A DNA stretch of 64,000 nt from Phycisphaerales bacterium Planc_01. GTDB lineage: Bacteria; Planctomycetota; Phycisphaerae; Sedimentisphaerales; Anaerobacaceae. The DNA is taken from positions 1 to 64,000 of the forward strand of contig LVBB01000148.1 in NCBI GenBank assembly GCA_001603075.1, written 5' to 3'. Under the pieces are notes generated by a model, which did no database searches, was not told the origin of the DNA, and was given only the letters and a program-made list of their open reading frames with translations. The stretch's first letter is position 1. Each line of letters starts with the position of its first letter. Made by a program: the position numbers and the translations under genes. Positions 44,233 to 53,086 of the stretch are shown in pieces.

Positions 44233-45390
44233 ATGAAATCAACGACACCGCTGTCCGGCTGGAAAGACCGGATCCTCTTCACGCCGGGGCCGCTGACGAC
44301 CAGTCGCCCGGTCAAACAGGCCATGCTGCGCGATCTGGGCTCGCGCGATCACGAGTTCATCGCGGTCGTGCACGATGTTCGCCGACGGCTGGTCGCGCTC
44401 GGCCAGACGACGCTGAAGCAGTACACCGCCATCCCGATGCAGGGTAGCGGGACCTTCGCACTGGAGGCGGTCGTCTCCTCCGTCGTCCCGCCCGATGGAA
44501 GGTTGATGGTCGTCCTCAACGGCGCGTACGGACGGCGCATCGCGCGAATCGCTTCTGTCCTCGGCATCGAGACGATCACCGTCGAGTTTCCGGAAAACCG
44601 CTGTGTGGACGTCGAAGAGGTACAACAACAACTGGACGCACACGGCGACGTCGCGATGGTGGCCGTCGTACACTGCGAGACCACCACGGGCATCGTCAAC
44701 CCGATCGAACCGATCGGGGCGGCGGCAAAGACCGCCGGCGCGAAGTACTTCGTCGACGCAATGAGCAGCTTCGGCGCCATTCCAATCTCACTGCCCGGCT
44801 GCCACATCGACTATCTCGTCTCCTCTGCGAACAAGTGCATCGAGGGGGTGCCCGGCTTCGCCTTCGTCCTGGCGAGGCTCGGCTCGTTGAAGGATACGAA
44901 GGGCTATGCCCGCAGCCTCAGCCTGGACCTGTACGATCAATGGGCGGGTCTCGAGAAGAACGGCCAGTTCCGATTCACGCCGCCGACCCACGCGATCCTC
45001 GCCTTTCACCAGGCCTTGCTGGAGTTGGAGGCCGAGGGCGGAGTCGCCGGCCGGGCCGCACGCTATCGAGCCAACTACGAAACCCTCGTTGCCGGCATGC
45101 GCCATATGGGCTTCACAGAGTATCTGGCGCCTCAGGACCAGGGTTACATCATCACATCGTTTCGTTATCCCGACGATCCGGCGTTCGATTTCGAGCGATT
45201 CTACGATGCCCTGAACGCGCGAGGTTACGTCATCTACCCGGGCAAAGTCAGTGATGCCGATTGCTTCCGCATCGGGAACATCGGTCGGATCTTCGAGTCG
45301 GACGTGAGGGACCTGCTGGGCGCCGTCGAGGACGTCGTTCAGGAATGCGGCATCAAACTGAAACCCCAGGAAGCAGGAGCAAGCCACTGA
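44233..45390 (+). CDS. phnW: 2-aminoethylphosphonate-pyruvate transaminase
   Basis: The 385-residue protein is a class V aminotransferase. It begins [18 protein letters not shown] as PhnW proteins do, and the PLP lysine is in [18 protein letters not shown] (about residue 200). It transfers the amino group of 2-aminoethylphosphonate to pyruvate, giving phosphonoacetaldehyde and alanine. The length matches the family. The ATG at 44233 has AAGGAG 10 bp upstream. The stop overlaps the phnX start (TGATG). An alanine-glyoxylate aminotransferase is excluded in practice by the adjacent phnX. Confidence 0.95.
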   Translation: MKSTTPLSGWKDRILFTPGPLTTSRPVKQAMLRDLGSRDHEFIAVVHDVRRRLVALGQTTLKQYTAIPMQGSGTFALEAVVSSVVPPDGRLMVVLNGAYGRRIARIASVLGIETITVEFPENRCVDVEEVQQQLDAHGDVAMVAVVHCETTTGIVNPIEPIGAAAKTAGAKYFVDAMSSFGAIPISLPGCHIDYLVSSANKCIEGVPGFAFVLARLGSLKDTKGYARSLSLDLYDQWAGLEKNGQFRFTPPTHAILAFHQALLELEAEGGVAGRAARYRANYETLVAGMRHMGFTEYLAPQDQGYIITSFRYPDDPAFDFERFYDALNARGYVIYPGKVSDADCFRIGNIGRIFESDVRDLLGAVEDVVQECGIKLKPQEAGASH

Positions 45391-46208
45391 TGGATATGAA
45401 TCGCAGCGGATACAGCGGGCCCGTGAAGGCGGTCATCAGCGACCTGGCCGGGACGACGGTGGATTTCGGCAGTTGCGCCCCGGCCGGCGCCTTCGTGGAG
45501 CTCTTTGGACGCGACGGAATCGAAGCCACCACCGCCGATGCCCGCGGCCCGATGGGCATCCACAAGAAGGACCACATCCAAGCCATGCTGCAGTTGCCTC
45601 ACATCGCCGAGCAGTGGCGTCGCATACACGGCCATGACTGGACCGGCGATGACCTGGAGGCGCTGTATCAGAAGTTCATCCCCATGCAACTGGAGGCGCT
45701 GCCCAAATACGGGGACGTCATTCCCGGCGTGGTGCAAGCCGTGGAGCAGTTGCGACGTCGAGACATTCCCGTCGCCGTCAACACCGGCTACAACCGAGAG
45801 ATGTTGGACATCGTGCTCCGCAAGGCGGCCGAGGGAAACTTCGTGCCGGATGCGGCGTTGTGTGCATTCGATGTGCCGAAAGGCCGCCCGGCGCCGTGGA
45901 TGGTCTTTCGGCTCATGGAGACGCTCGACGTTTATCCCCCGGCGGCCGTCGTCAAGGTCGGCGATACGATCGCCGATATCGAAGAGGGCCTCAACGCGGG
46001 CGTCTGGACGGTGGGCGTCACGCAGACCGGCAATCTGATCGGATTGACGCAAGCAGAACTGGAAGCATTGGATCGAAGCGAACTGGAGAAGCGGACTCAG
46101 GCGGCAGAGCGAACATTCATGGAAGCCGGGGCGCACTACGTGATCGAATCGTTCGCCGATATGCCCACTGTTGTAGAGCAGATCGAATCACGGCTCCATC
46201 ACGCTTGA
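45390..46208 (+). CDS. phnX: Phosphonoacetaldehyde hydrolase (phosphonatase)
   Basis: The 272-residue protein is a HAD-superfamily enzyme with the nucleophile motif SDLAGTTVDFG (about 17-27). The Schiff-base lysine of the cap is in MGIHKKDHIQAM (about 58), and the acidic motif is VVKVGDTIADIEEG. PhnX cleaves the C-P bond of phosphonoacetaldehyde, releasing acetaldehyde and phosphate. It overlaps phnW by one base, so the pair is coupled. The fixed lysine and DLAGT sequence distinguish it from ordinary HAD phosphatases. Confidence 0.96.
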   Translation: MDMNRSGYSGPVKAVISDLAGTTVDFGSCAPAGAFVELFGRDGIEATTADARGPMGIHKKDHIQAMLQLPHIAEQWRRIHGHDWTGDDLEALYQKFIPMQLEALPKYGDVIPGVVQAVEQLRRRDIPVAVNTGYNREMLDIVLRKAAEGNFVPDAALCAFDVPKGRPAPWMVFRLMETLDVYPPAAVVKVGDTIADIEEGLNAGVWTVGVTQTGNLIGLTQAELEALDRSELEKRTQAAERTFMEAGAHYVIESFADMPTVVEQIESRLHHA

Positions 46209-46545
46209 TGGACTCCACGAATTCGATTTCATGCTGTACCGCGTCGTTCTTGGGTGGCCCGGGACGTAAGGTCCCTGTGGTTGGTCTGTGGCGTGCCTTT
46301 TCAGGCGTCGTTCGAGTTGGTCGTCATAGAGCGATGACGGCTTCAGGCCGCCACCTTGTCCCGGTCCCTCGGTGAGGTCTTCGGGTTCGGTCCCTTCGGC
46401 AGAACGGCCGGCCACGCTGGTTTCCACGCGGATGTCGCGGGTGCCAATGATATAGCCTCTGCCGGTAGAGCCGAAGTCCCAGTTGGGGAAGAGACTATGC
46501 CGGCCGGCGACGGCCCGTGGCAACGGAAGCATGGTTCGCGGTATG

Positions 46546-46608
46546 CGAAGCTTCCGATGCGAGGTATCGAGCTTCGAACACGGCAGATCAAGCTTCGAAT
46601 GCAGCATC
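46546..46608. repeat. Three imperfect 21-bp tandem repeats
   Basis: AGCTTCCGA, AGCTTCGAA and AGCTTCGAA start at 46546, 46567 and 46588, each 21 bp apart, with a decayed fourth unit at 46609. In the minus frame they encode heptads of the type xSKLDxx. They sit beside the IS200 relic. Confidence 0.6.
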
Positions 46609-46624
46609 TGAAGCGTCCTCAGCG

Positions 46625-46800
46625 GCCCGCCAAACCGCCCCTGCCGCCTGTAGTCAACCGCGCCCATGAGGCGTGGCATTAGGAAGGCCCGCCCAATCCG
46701 ATGCCGGACCTTGCCATACAGTGCTTTTCGCCGGTACTTCGGTATAATCACCGCGTGATACTTACACTCCCTCGGAACGTGGGACAGGCGTTGCCCACAA
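46625..46800 (-). pseudogene. IS200-type transposase (TnpA) relic
   Basis: On the minus strand the frame reads SHVPRECKYHAVIIPKYRRK then ALYGKVRHRIG, which matches the N-terminus of IS200/IS605 TnpA (the CKYH-x-VF-x-PKYRR pattern). No start codon, HUH His pair or catalytic Tyr region is recognisable downstream. It is a dead remnant of a mobile element next to the helicase-nuclease pair. Confidence 0.7.
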
Positions 46801-46950
46801 ATCAGCCAAGAGGGTCCAAGAATCCTCTGTGCAAGCTGTTTTTCGTTGAAACATACGTGGTTGCCAGTCAGAATCCAATACAGTCGGGCTCATGGATACG
46901 AGCCCGCTGTCGGAATCATGTCGGGGTGACATGGATGGCGGCCAGGACAA

Positions 46951-48375
46951 ATGACTGACATGAGAAAGAATCAAATGGTCCCCGCGGACTCACCGAGGCA
47001 AGCAGCCTTGTCATTCGACCGGGGCACGCTGCTGCTGGCGGGCCTGGAACGCACGGAGTCCCCCACCATTGCCGATCCTTCCATCTGGGCGTGGGACCCC
47101 CGCGTCGGGGCCTGGCGCTGTGACGCGATTCATTATTCCAGCGTCCGAGCCGCAGGAGGCTGTCGCGATGATGTGCCGCAACCCGTCTCCGTCCCCTGGC
47201 CAAGAACGGAGTTGCCCGAACTCAGGCCGGAGCAGGTGGAGGCCCTTGCCGCCTGGTGCAGGCTTTCCCGGCGAGGTCAGATCATCATGCCCACCGGGAC
47301 CGGCAAGACGGAAGTGGCCTTTGCCGCGATGGCCGAGGCCAAGGTGGCGACGCTGGTTGTCGCGCCGGTGCGCGATTTGATGTATCAGTGGCACAGGCGG
47401 ATACTGAAGACATTTGGCTACGATGCAGGGATCGTCGGTGACAACCTCTTCGACATCCGGCCGGTGACCGTAACGACGTATGACAGCGCCTACATTCACA
47501 TGGACAAGATGGGAGCCGGATTCGGCCTGTTGATCTTCGACGAGGAGCATCACCTGCCGGGCAAGTGCCGGCGTGAGGCGGCGGTCCTCAGCACCGCCCC
47601 CCTGCGGCTCGGACTGACGGCAACACCGGAACGGTCCGACGGCCTGCACGCCGACCTGGACTGGCTCATCGGCCCCGTTGCGTACCGCATGCCCTTCCAC
47701 AAAGCGAAGGGGTCTACTCTTGCCGATTTTGACATCGTGCGTATCCCGGTTGCGCTGAACGACGACGAGCAGGCAATCTACGACCATTGCAGCCGAACGG
47801 TGCGCCAGTTCATCGCATCGCGTCGCAAAGACCAGCCGAGCTATACGTGGCAGGACCTCTGCAAAGAGTCGGGCACGGACCCCGAGGCCCGTCACGCACA
47901 GAAGAGCTACTATCGCAAACAGTCCATCGAGGACCGGGCCGCCGAGAAGCTTCGCGTGCTCGAGGACATCTTTCGCCTGCACAACGGCCAGCAGGTCCTG
48001 GTGTTCGCAGGCTCCAACGCCATGGCGATCGAGGTCTCCAGGCGGTTCCTGCTGCCGACGATCCTGTCGCACACACGAAAACGTGAGCGGCTGGCCGTTC
48101 TGGAAGGGTTCGCCAAGGGCCTCTTCAGCGTCCTCATCGCCAACCGGGTCCTCGACGAAGGGGTGGATGTGCCGGAGGCGAAGGTGGCGGTGGTGATCGG
48201 CGGCCAGGGTTCGACACGGCAGGCCACCCAGAGACTGGGCCGCGTCCTGCGAAGATCGGGCAATTCCAGGGCCACCCTGTACGAGGTCGTTTGCGAGGAT
48301 ACCAAGGAGGTCGAGCGTTCCCGAAAGAGACGCCGCAGCGATGCTTACGAGCGAACTGTCCATCGTCGAGTATGA
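46951..48375 (+). CDS. XPB/SSL2-type DNA helicase
   Basis: The 474-residue protein is a superfamily-2 helicase. It has an N-terminal damage-recognition-like part (about 20-90), Walker A MPTGTGKTE (about 112), a DExH box FDEEHH, motif III GLTATPERSD and motif VI TQRLGRVLRRSG. The compact size and gene partner match archaeal XPB rather than restriction-enzyme helicases. XPB unwinds DNA around damage. The next gene overlaps by 35 bp and encodes a Bax1-like nuclease. No strong ribosome site precedes the ATG at 46951; an ATG 9 bp later is possible. Confidence 0.88.
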   Translation: MTDMRKNQMVPADSPRQAALSFDRGTLLLAGLERTESPTIADPSIWAWDPRVGAWRCDAIHYSSVRAAGGCRDDVPQPVSVPWPRTELPELRPEQVEALAAWCRLSRRGQIIMPTGTGKTEVAFAAMAEAKVATLVVAPVRDLMYQWHRRILKTFGYDAGIVGDNLFDIRPVTVTTYDSAYIHMDKMGAGFGLLIFDEEHHLPGKCRREAAVLSTAPLRLGLTATPERSDGLHADLDWLIGPVAYRMPFHKAKGSTLADFDIVRIPVALNDDEQAIYDHCSRTVRQFIASRRKDQPSYTWQDLCKESGTDPEARHAQKSYYRKQSIEDRAAEKLRVLEDIFRLHNGQQVLVFAGSNAMAIEVSRRFLLPTILSHTRKRERLAVLEGFAKGLFSVLIANRVLDEGVDVPEAKVAVVIGGQGSTRQATQRLGRVLRRSGNSRATLYEVVCEDTKEVERSRKRRRSDAYERTVHRRV

Positions 48376-49603
48376 GGCGGGCCGGGCCATTCCCGACCGC
48401 CTGACACAGACCCGGCATCGGCACTATGTGGACTATGCCGAGCGGATGCTGGCCGTCTATCGCACCGGCCTCGGCCGCCAGCGTCGATGGCTGCACCAGC
48501 AGATCGAGGCGATCTTCGCCGATGAACCCAACTGCCCCGTTCGGCGAATCCAGGCGTTCTGCAAGCTGCTCGATGACAAGTCCACTTTCCGGACCGATCC
48601 GACCGGCACAGCCGCCAAACTGCGGTTGGACGTGTTCTCACAGGTTGCGTGTTTCCATCCGCTGGTTCAGCAGTCGGACCAGCTCTTCGAGCATGAGGAA
48701 GGCAAAGCGAAGACCGCTCTTGCGGAGAGCTTGGGCATGCCGTGGGACGAGATAGACCGTGCGCTGTATGCCGATGTCATGGCGTACCAGCCTCTGGAGG
48801 AGTTTGCCGGCTATCCCGACCCGGCCGCCCTCCTGTCGCGCTACAACGTGGCCCAGCTTCAGGCGTGCCTCTACCGGGCCGAGAGCATGACCGTTGTGGC
48901 CACCAGTGACCTGAAGACCATCGTCCGATACGCCAAACTGGCGCGGCTGCTGCACGAAATCGTAAGGCTTGGTCCTTCGCATTTTCGTTTGACCTTCTCG
49001 GGGCCCGCCTCGGTGCTGCGGGAGACACGCCGCTATGGTGTGAACTTCGCAAGGTTCCTGCCGGCCTTGCTCGTCTGCGAAGGCTGGAGCATGACGGCCG
49101 TCGTGCGAACCCCCTGGAACACCCGCGCCACACTCGCGATCTCGGATCGAGACCGCTTCACCAGCCATTTGCCTGCGCCGCAGGAATTCGACTCGGCCCT
49201 GGAAGAGTCCTTCGCCGGGAAGTTCGGGCCAAAACGCGATGGCTGGGAGTTGATTCGGGAAGGCGAGATCCTGCACGATCGCCAGAAGACCTTCCTTCCG
49301 GATTTCACGTTTCGCCATGACGATGGCACGGAGGTGTTTCTGGAGATCGTCGGCTTCTGGACGCCGGAATATCTGGCCAGCAAACGCGAAACCCTCGGGC
49401 AGTTTCGGCATCACAACATCCTGATCGCCGTGCCGGAAGCGTCCGTCCGGGAAGGGGCACGCCTCTTGGAGAACGTACTGGTCTACAAGACGGCTCTGAA
49501 ACTCGCGCCATTGATGGAACTGCTGGAAACAACCCGAGCGAAACGCGCCACAGTCAGCCGCCAAGGTGAGCGCATCACCCCGGACCAAAGCGACAGACCG
49601 TGA
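48341..49603 (+). CDS. Bax1-like (DUF790) nuclease, partner of XPB
   Basis: The 420-residue protein matches DUF790/Bax1, the structure-specific endonuclease that binds archaeal XPB. The N-terminal part starts MLTSELSIVEYEAGRAIPD, as the family does. The C-terminal part holds a PD-(D/E)XK-like site: Asp in LPDFTFRHDDG and Glu in VFLEIVGFWTPEYLASK. In Archaea XPB opens the bubble and Bax1 cuts the 3' side of damage. The start lies inside the helicase gene, so the pair is translationally coupled. An IS200 relic upstream and a gene relic downstream suggest it came by transfer. Confidence 0.87.
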   Translation: MLTSELSIVEYEAGRAIPDRLTQTRHRHYVDYAERMLAVYRTGLGRQRRWLHQQIEAIFADEPNCPVRRIQAFCKLLDDKSTFRTDPTGTAAKLRLDVFSQVACFHPLVQQSDQLFEHEEGKAKTALAESLGMPWDEIDRALYADVMAYQPLEEFAGYPDPAALLSRYNVAQLQACLYRAESMTVVATSDLKTIVRYAKLARLLHEIVRLGPSHFRLTFSGPASVLRETRRYGVNFARFLPALLVCEGWSMTAVVRTPWNTRATLAISDRDRFTSHLPAPQEFDSALEESFAGKFGPKRDGWELIREGEILHDRQKTFLPDFTFRHDDGTEVFLEIVGFWTPEYLASKRETLGQFRHHNILIAVPEASVREGARLLENVLVYKTALKLAPLMELLETTRAKRATVSRQGERITPDQSDRP

Positions 49604-50134
49604 GCGTACCCCAGCGTCTGCGGACACGTAGCTGCGAATCTCTTCGCCCTGCCAGGTCCACCGCGTGCTCCGCCTTATGCGCCGGAGGTCGTCGGGGGAT
49701 GTCTATTCACTCAGATCTAGGGGACAGCCTATGTCAAAAAGGCCGGCGACGTGCCGCTGTTCGGCGATTGCGCGATCACCGGCGCGACGCCCACCGATAC
49801 CGACCGGCCGCCGGCGCATGCGGCCGACTGCCATTGCGTCTGGGGCACAAGTGACGGCACGAATGAAATCCGGTGGTTCTGTATGAGTCGTCACAGCGGC
49901 CACACGAATTTTCTGTTCATGGATCGGACGTGGAGCACGGCCAATCGGTTCACGACGCTCGGCGATGTCACCGCCGAGGACTGGCCCCAATGGATGCGGG
50001 GGTTCAAGGACTGACGATTTCTACTCCAGCAGGGCGCGGTTGCGTCGCGCGCAGGCCGACGATAGGATATCATCCACGGGGATACTGTATCTGCCAACCT
50101 CAACGAAGCGCCGAGGTCTGACAAGGAGATGAAC
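49604..50134. other. Intergenic region containing a pseudopilin relic
   Basis: The first 115 bp show nothing recognisable. Bases 49721-50014 are a pseudogene (listed separately). The stretch 50015-50134 should hold the promoter of the FAD oxidoreductase gene, but I see no convincing hexamers. Confidence 0.5.
49721..50014 (+). pseudogene. C-terminal relic of a pseudopilin-like (H-X9-DG) protein
   Basis: The open frame after an in-frame TAG (49718) reads AYVKKAGDVPLFGDC and later MSRHSGHTNFLFMDRTWSTA. This is the C-terminal pattern of planctomycete prepilin-type proteins, with His and the FMD turn of the H-X9-DG motif. There is no start, no GFTLIELLV leader and no N-terminal half. It stops at 50014. 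It looks like a decayed gene fragment. Confidence 0.65.
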
Positions 50135-51592
50135 ATGGATCGACGGGAGTTTTCGAAGCGGATGTTGGTGGCCGGCGCGGGGGCGGGCCTGGGGTTGAAC
50201 GCGGCGCCGGCGGTCGGGGGCCGTGGCGACTACTATGAAGAGCCGGCGAAGCGGCTGCCGATTCGCGCGTTCGACGTGGTGGTGGCCGGAGGCGGCACGG
50301 GCGGCGTGGTCGCGGCGATCGCCGCTGCACGGCAGGGAGCCAGGACCGCGCTGATCGAACTGAAGGGCTATCCGGGCGGAACCGCCACCGAGGGCGGCAC
50401 CGCCCTGCACAGCTACTACAACCTCTGGAAGGCGTTCGACGTCGAGAAGCGGCAGGTGGTGCGCGGCATCCCGCAGGAGATCATCGACCGGCTCATGCAG
50501 GTCGGCGGCTGCACGGGCCACGCCGAGATGCTCGAACACTACAACTACGATTCGGTCTGCACGGCGATCGACACGGAACTCTACAAGCTGGTGACGTTCG
50601 AGATGCTCGTTGAAGCGGGCGTTCAGGTCTTCGTGAACACGCGGGTGGTCGGCGCGATCATGGACGGCTCGCGGGTGCGCGGGGCCATCGTCGAGAGTCG
50701 TTCGGGACGCGAGGCGTTCTACGCCAGGTCGTTCGTCGATTGCACCGCCTACGGCGACTTGTGCGCTTATGCGGGGGCGAAGTACAGCGAACCGAACGAT
50801 TATGCCGTGTGCAACAGCGTAGGCATCGGCAACGTCGATATCGACAAGTACTACGACTTCTTCCGATCGAACAAGCTCAGCGGCCAACTGGCCAGGGGCA
50901 TGCGCGGCGGACGGCCCAACCTGATCGTTCGCGCCGGCGCCGATACATCGCAGATCAACGTGCCGGAGCTTGCCGAGGGAGCCAGAGCCATCGGCATGTC
51001 CTTCATCACCACCACGGTCCACGACAATTACTTCATGTTCATCAAGTGCAATCTCAAGCTGCCGGTCAGCCCGACCGACCGCGACGAAGTGACCAAGGCC
51101 GAGTTGGAGATCCGCCGGCGGATGGCCCGCGCTGTCGAGCTGTTCCGCCAGTACATCCCCGGCTGCGAGAAGGCGTTCATGGCCCGCACGAGCCCGAACC
51201 TGTGCATTCGGCGAGGCCGGCTGATCGAGTGCGACTATGACATCACCCACGAGGATGTGATCGAGGCCCGGCACTTCGACGACGAGATCATGGTCTACGC
51301 CTTCCACGATATGGCCCCGCGATTCCAGGTCAAGGGCGGGGGCACGTACGGCGTGCCGTATCGGGCCCTGTGCGCCAAGGGAATCGAGAACCTCTACGCC
51401 TGCGGCATGATGATCACCTCGGACCATCGCGCCCATATGTCCACACGGAACACCGTCTGCTGCATGGGCCAGGGCCAGGGCACCGGCACCGCCGCCGCCC
51501 TGTGCGCCGCCAGGAATGTCGGCGCGCGCGACCTGCCCTACGGCCTTCTCCGCGACGCCCTCAGCCGCGCCGGCGCTTATTTCGAGAGTTAG
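50135..51592 (+). CDS. Tat-exported FAD-dependent oxidoreductase
   Basis: The 485-residue protein has a twin-arginine leader (DRREFSKRMLVAGAGAGLG) and an FAD-binding Rossmann motif (DVVVAGGGTGGVVAAIAAAR, about 45-64). Later come FVDCTAYGDLCAYAG and a C-terminal flavin-closing part NLYACGMMITSDHRAHMSTR. It belongs to the FAD_oxidored (PF12831) type common in planctomycete sugar metabolism; the substrate is unknown. I take the ATG at 50135, with AAGGAG 6 bp upstream, over the ATG at 50129, which overlaps that site. Relics flank it on both sides. Confidence 0.88.
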   Translation: MDRREFSKRMLVAGAGAGLGLNAAPAVGGRGDYYEEPAKRLPIRAFDVVVAGGGTGGVVAAIAAARQGARTALIELKGYPGGTATEGGTALHSYYNLWKAFDVEKRQVVRGIPQEIIDRLMQVGGCTGHAEMLEHYNYDSVCTAIDTELYKLVTFEMLVEAGVQVFVNTRVVGAIMDGSRVRGAIVESRSGREAFYARSFVDCTAYGDLCAYAGAKYSEPNDYAVCNSVGIGNVDIDKYYDFFRSNKLSGQLARGMRGGRPNLIVRAGADTSQINVPELAEGARAIGMSFITTTVHDNYFMFIKCNLKLPVSPTDRDEVTKAELEIRRRMARAVELFRQYIPGCEKAFMARTSPNLCIRRGRLIECDYDITHEDVIEARHFDDEIMVYAFHDMAPRFQVKGGGTYGVPYRALCAKGIENLYACGMMITSDHRAHMSTRNTVCCMGQGQGTGTAAALCAARNVGARDLPYGLLRDALSRAGAYFES

Positions 51593-51602
51593 GACAAGGA
51601 GA

Positions 51603-52010
51603 ACAGATCGACGCTCCCCCGAAGATCGACGTTGAGTCCGGTGCTCTCAAAGTGACGACAGCCCCGCATTCTGCCGGATCATTTCTCTTGCGGCTCGAAG
51701 TGACCGGAATGGCGGGCCGGACCGTGAAGGGCGCCGAGATATGGTTGAAGCAGTCCCGGGGATCGGATGTCGGCGGCACCGCCCCGGAGGTGCGGCCTGT
51801 GGCAAACGCATGGAGCGAGAACTCCTCCTGGAACACAAGATTGCCGGTGGGAACGACCGTGCTCGGCCATCGCCTAGTTTGCTCAGGCGATTGCCAGAGC
51901 GGACTATGTGGCCACCATCGTTATCGACCTCAGAGGCGTAGCGGCCCGATTCGTCCGACTGAACGTGCATGGCGGCTGGGGTCGAGTTGCTTCATCACAA
52001 CGTCGGGCAA
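51603..52010 (+). pseudogene. Degenerate remnant of a secreted binding-domain protein
   Basis: Two frames give recognisable pieces. One reads RTVKGAEIWLKQSRGSDVGG and ANAWSENSSWNTRLPVGTTV, like a DNRLRE/CBM96-type domain. The other, from about 51905, reads VATIVIDLRGVAARFVRLNV, like a discoidin (F5/8 type C) strand. The frame change and lack of start or leader show decay. It fills most of the 430 bp before the convergent Gfo/Idh gene. Confidence 0.5.
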
Positions 52011-52022
52011 TCGTGCCGTTTC

Positions 52023-53060
52023 TCAGCCGATCTCGCCGACGGTTACTGGCCGTCCCTTCTCGGCCGACTGATAGACTGCCTCCTGGACGGCCAGGGTGCG
52101 GAGGTAGTCGGGGCCGTTCGTTTCGAAGGGTCGGCCGTCGAGCAGGCGATCGATGAAATGACGCTGGGTCGTGTAGCAGCAATCGCCGGCGAAGTTGCGG
52201 TCTTCATGCGGATAGGCATGCTCGGTCTCGGGGCTGCCAAGCTTCTGGATCGTCAGGCGGCCGTCATTGTAGAGCCGGATCGATCCGCCATCGCCATCCA
52301 CGAGGAATTCGCCGAACGTGTAGCGCGGATTGGGGCAACTGCTTTCGTTGTAGCGATTGGCGTCCCACAGGCCGGTCGCCCCGGATGCGAAGTTGAAGAC
52401 GACCACACCGAAATCCTCGCCTGCGATCACCGGATTGAGTTTCCTGAGCACGGCGTAGACGCTCTCAATCTCGCCGCCCAGATACCGATATGTGTCGATG
52501 AAGTGCACACCGTTCTCGTAGACGAGCAGGCGCGGATAGTCCCTGAAATAGGGCTGGCGGTTCAGGTAGGCGTCCTGGCCCCAGCCGTCTCCCATGCGTG
52601 AGCGGAAGGCCATGGCGTGGATCGTCTCACCGATCGTCTGGTTGTCGAGCAGGCGTTTGATTTCACGGTACCACGGCTGGAACCGCCAGTTCTCATGCAC
52701 CATGAATCGAATGCCCGCCTTGCCGGTATGGTCGACGATCTGTTTGGCCTCTTCAAATGTCGGCGCCAGGGGCTTCTGGCAGATGACGTGAATGCCCAGA
52801 TCCGCCGCGATCCTGCACATGTCCAGGTGCGTGGGCGGCGGCGTGATGATATCGACGAAATCGGGCCGCTCCTTCTCGAGCATCTCACGGTAGTCCGTAT
52901 AGTGGTTCTCGATACCGAACGTCTCCACAATGCTCCTGGCTCGTTCGGCATCGCGGTTGCATATCGCAGTGATGGTCACTTCACCGATTCGCTTCCAGGC
53001 CTCATACTGGAAGCGGCTGAAGTATCCCGCCCCGACGCAAACGCCTTTGAACTGTGCCAT
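52023..53060 (-). CDS. Gfo/Idh/MocA family oxidoreductase (cytoplasmic)
   Basis: The 345-residue protein has an NAD(P) domain start KGVCVGAGYFSRFQYEAW, the motif CQKPLAPTFEEAKQ and a substrate domain with YENGVHFIDTYRYLGGE. The EKP-type lysine is present and there is no export signal, unlike the homologue at 24.6 kb. It should oxidise or reduce a sugar or sugar acid. GGGAG precedes the ATG. It is the last gene of the catabolic operon, 26 bp after the MFS gene. Confidence 0.9.
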   Translation of the reverse strand: MAQFKGVCVGAGYFSRFQYEAWKRIGEVTITAICNRDAERARSIVETFGIENHYTDYREMLEKERPDFVDIITPPPTHLDMCRIAADLGIHVICQKPLAPTFEEAKQIVDHTGKAGIRFMVHENWRFQPWYREIKRLLDNQTIGETIHAMAFRSRMGDGWGQDAYLNRQPYFRDYPRLLVYENGVHFIDTYRYLGGEIESVYAVLRKLNPVIAGEDFGVVVFNFASGATGLWDANRYNESSCPNPRYTFGEFLVDGDGGSIRLYNDGRLTIQKLGSPETEHAYPHEDRNFAGDCCYTTQRHFIDRLLDGRPFETNGPDYLRTLAVQEAVYQSAEKGRPVTVGEIG

Positions 53061-53086
53061 GGTTCACTCCCGAAGTCTTACACCGC

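Larger units (their letters stand above)
46209..46950. other. Intergenic region with mobile-element debris
   Basis: About 740 bp lie between phnX and the helicase gene. The region holds a transposase relic and a three-copy 21-bp repeat (listed separately). The remaining minus-strand frame (46188-46751) is open but its later part (about 46200-46540) does not resemble a known protein. Confidence 0.55.

Noticed and set aside
42792-44324. 510-residue minus-strand ORF opposite the OPA transporter
   Set aside because: It would cover the phased repeats and the regulator/transporter promoter region, and its His/Gln/Glu-rich sequence has no domain.
46188-46751. Complete 187-residue gene on the minus strand
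   Set aside because: Only the first part resembles IS200 TnpA. The later part lacks the HUH and Tyr regions and carries 21-bp repeats, so I call a relic rather than a gene.
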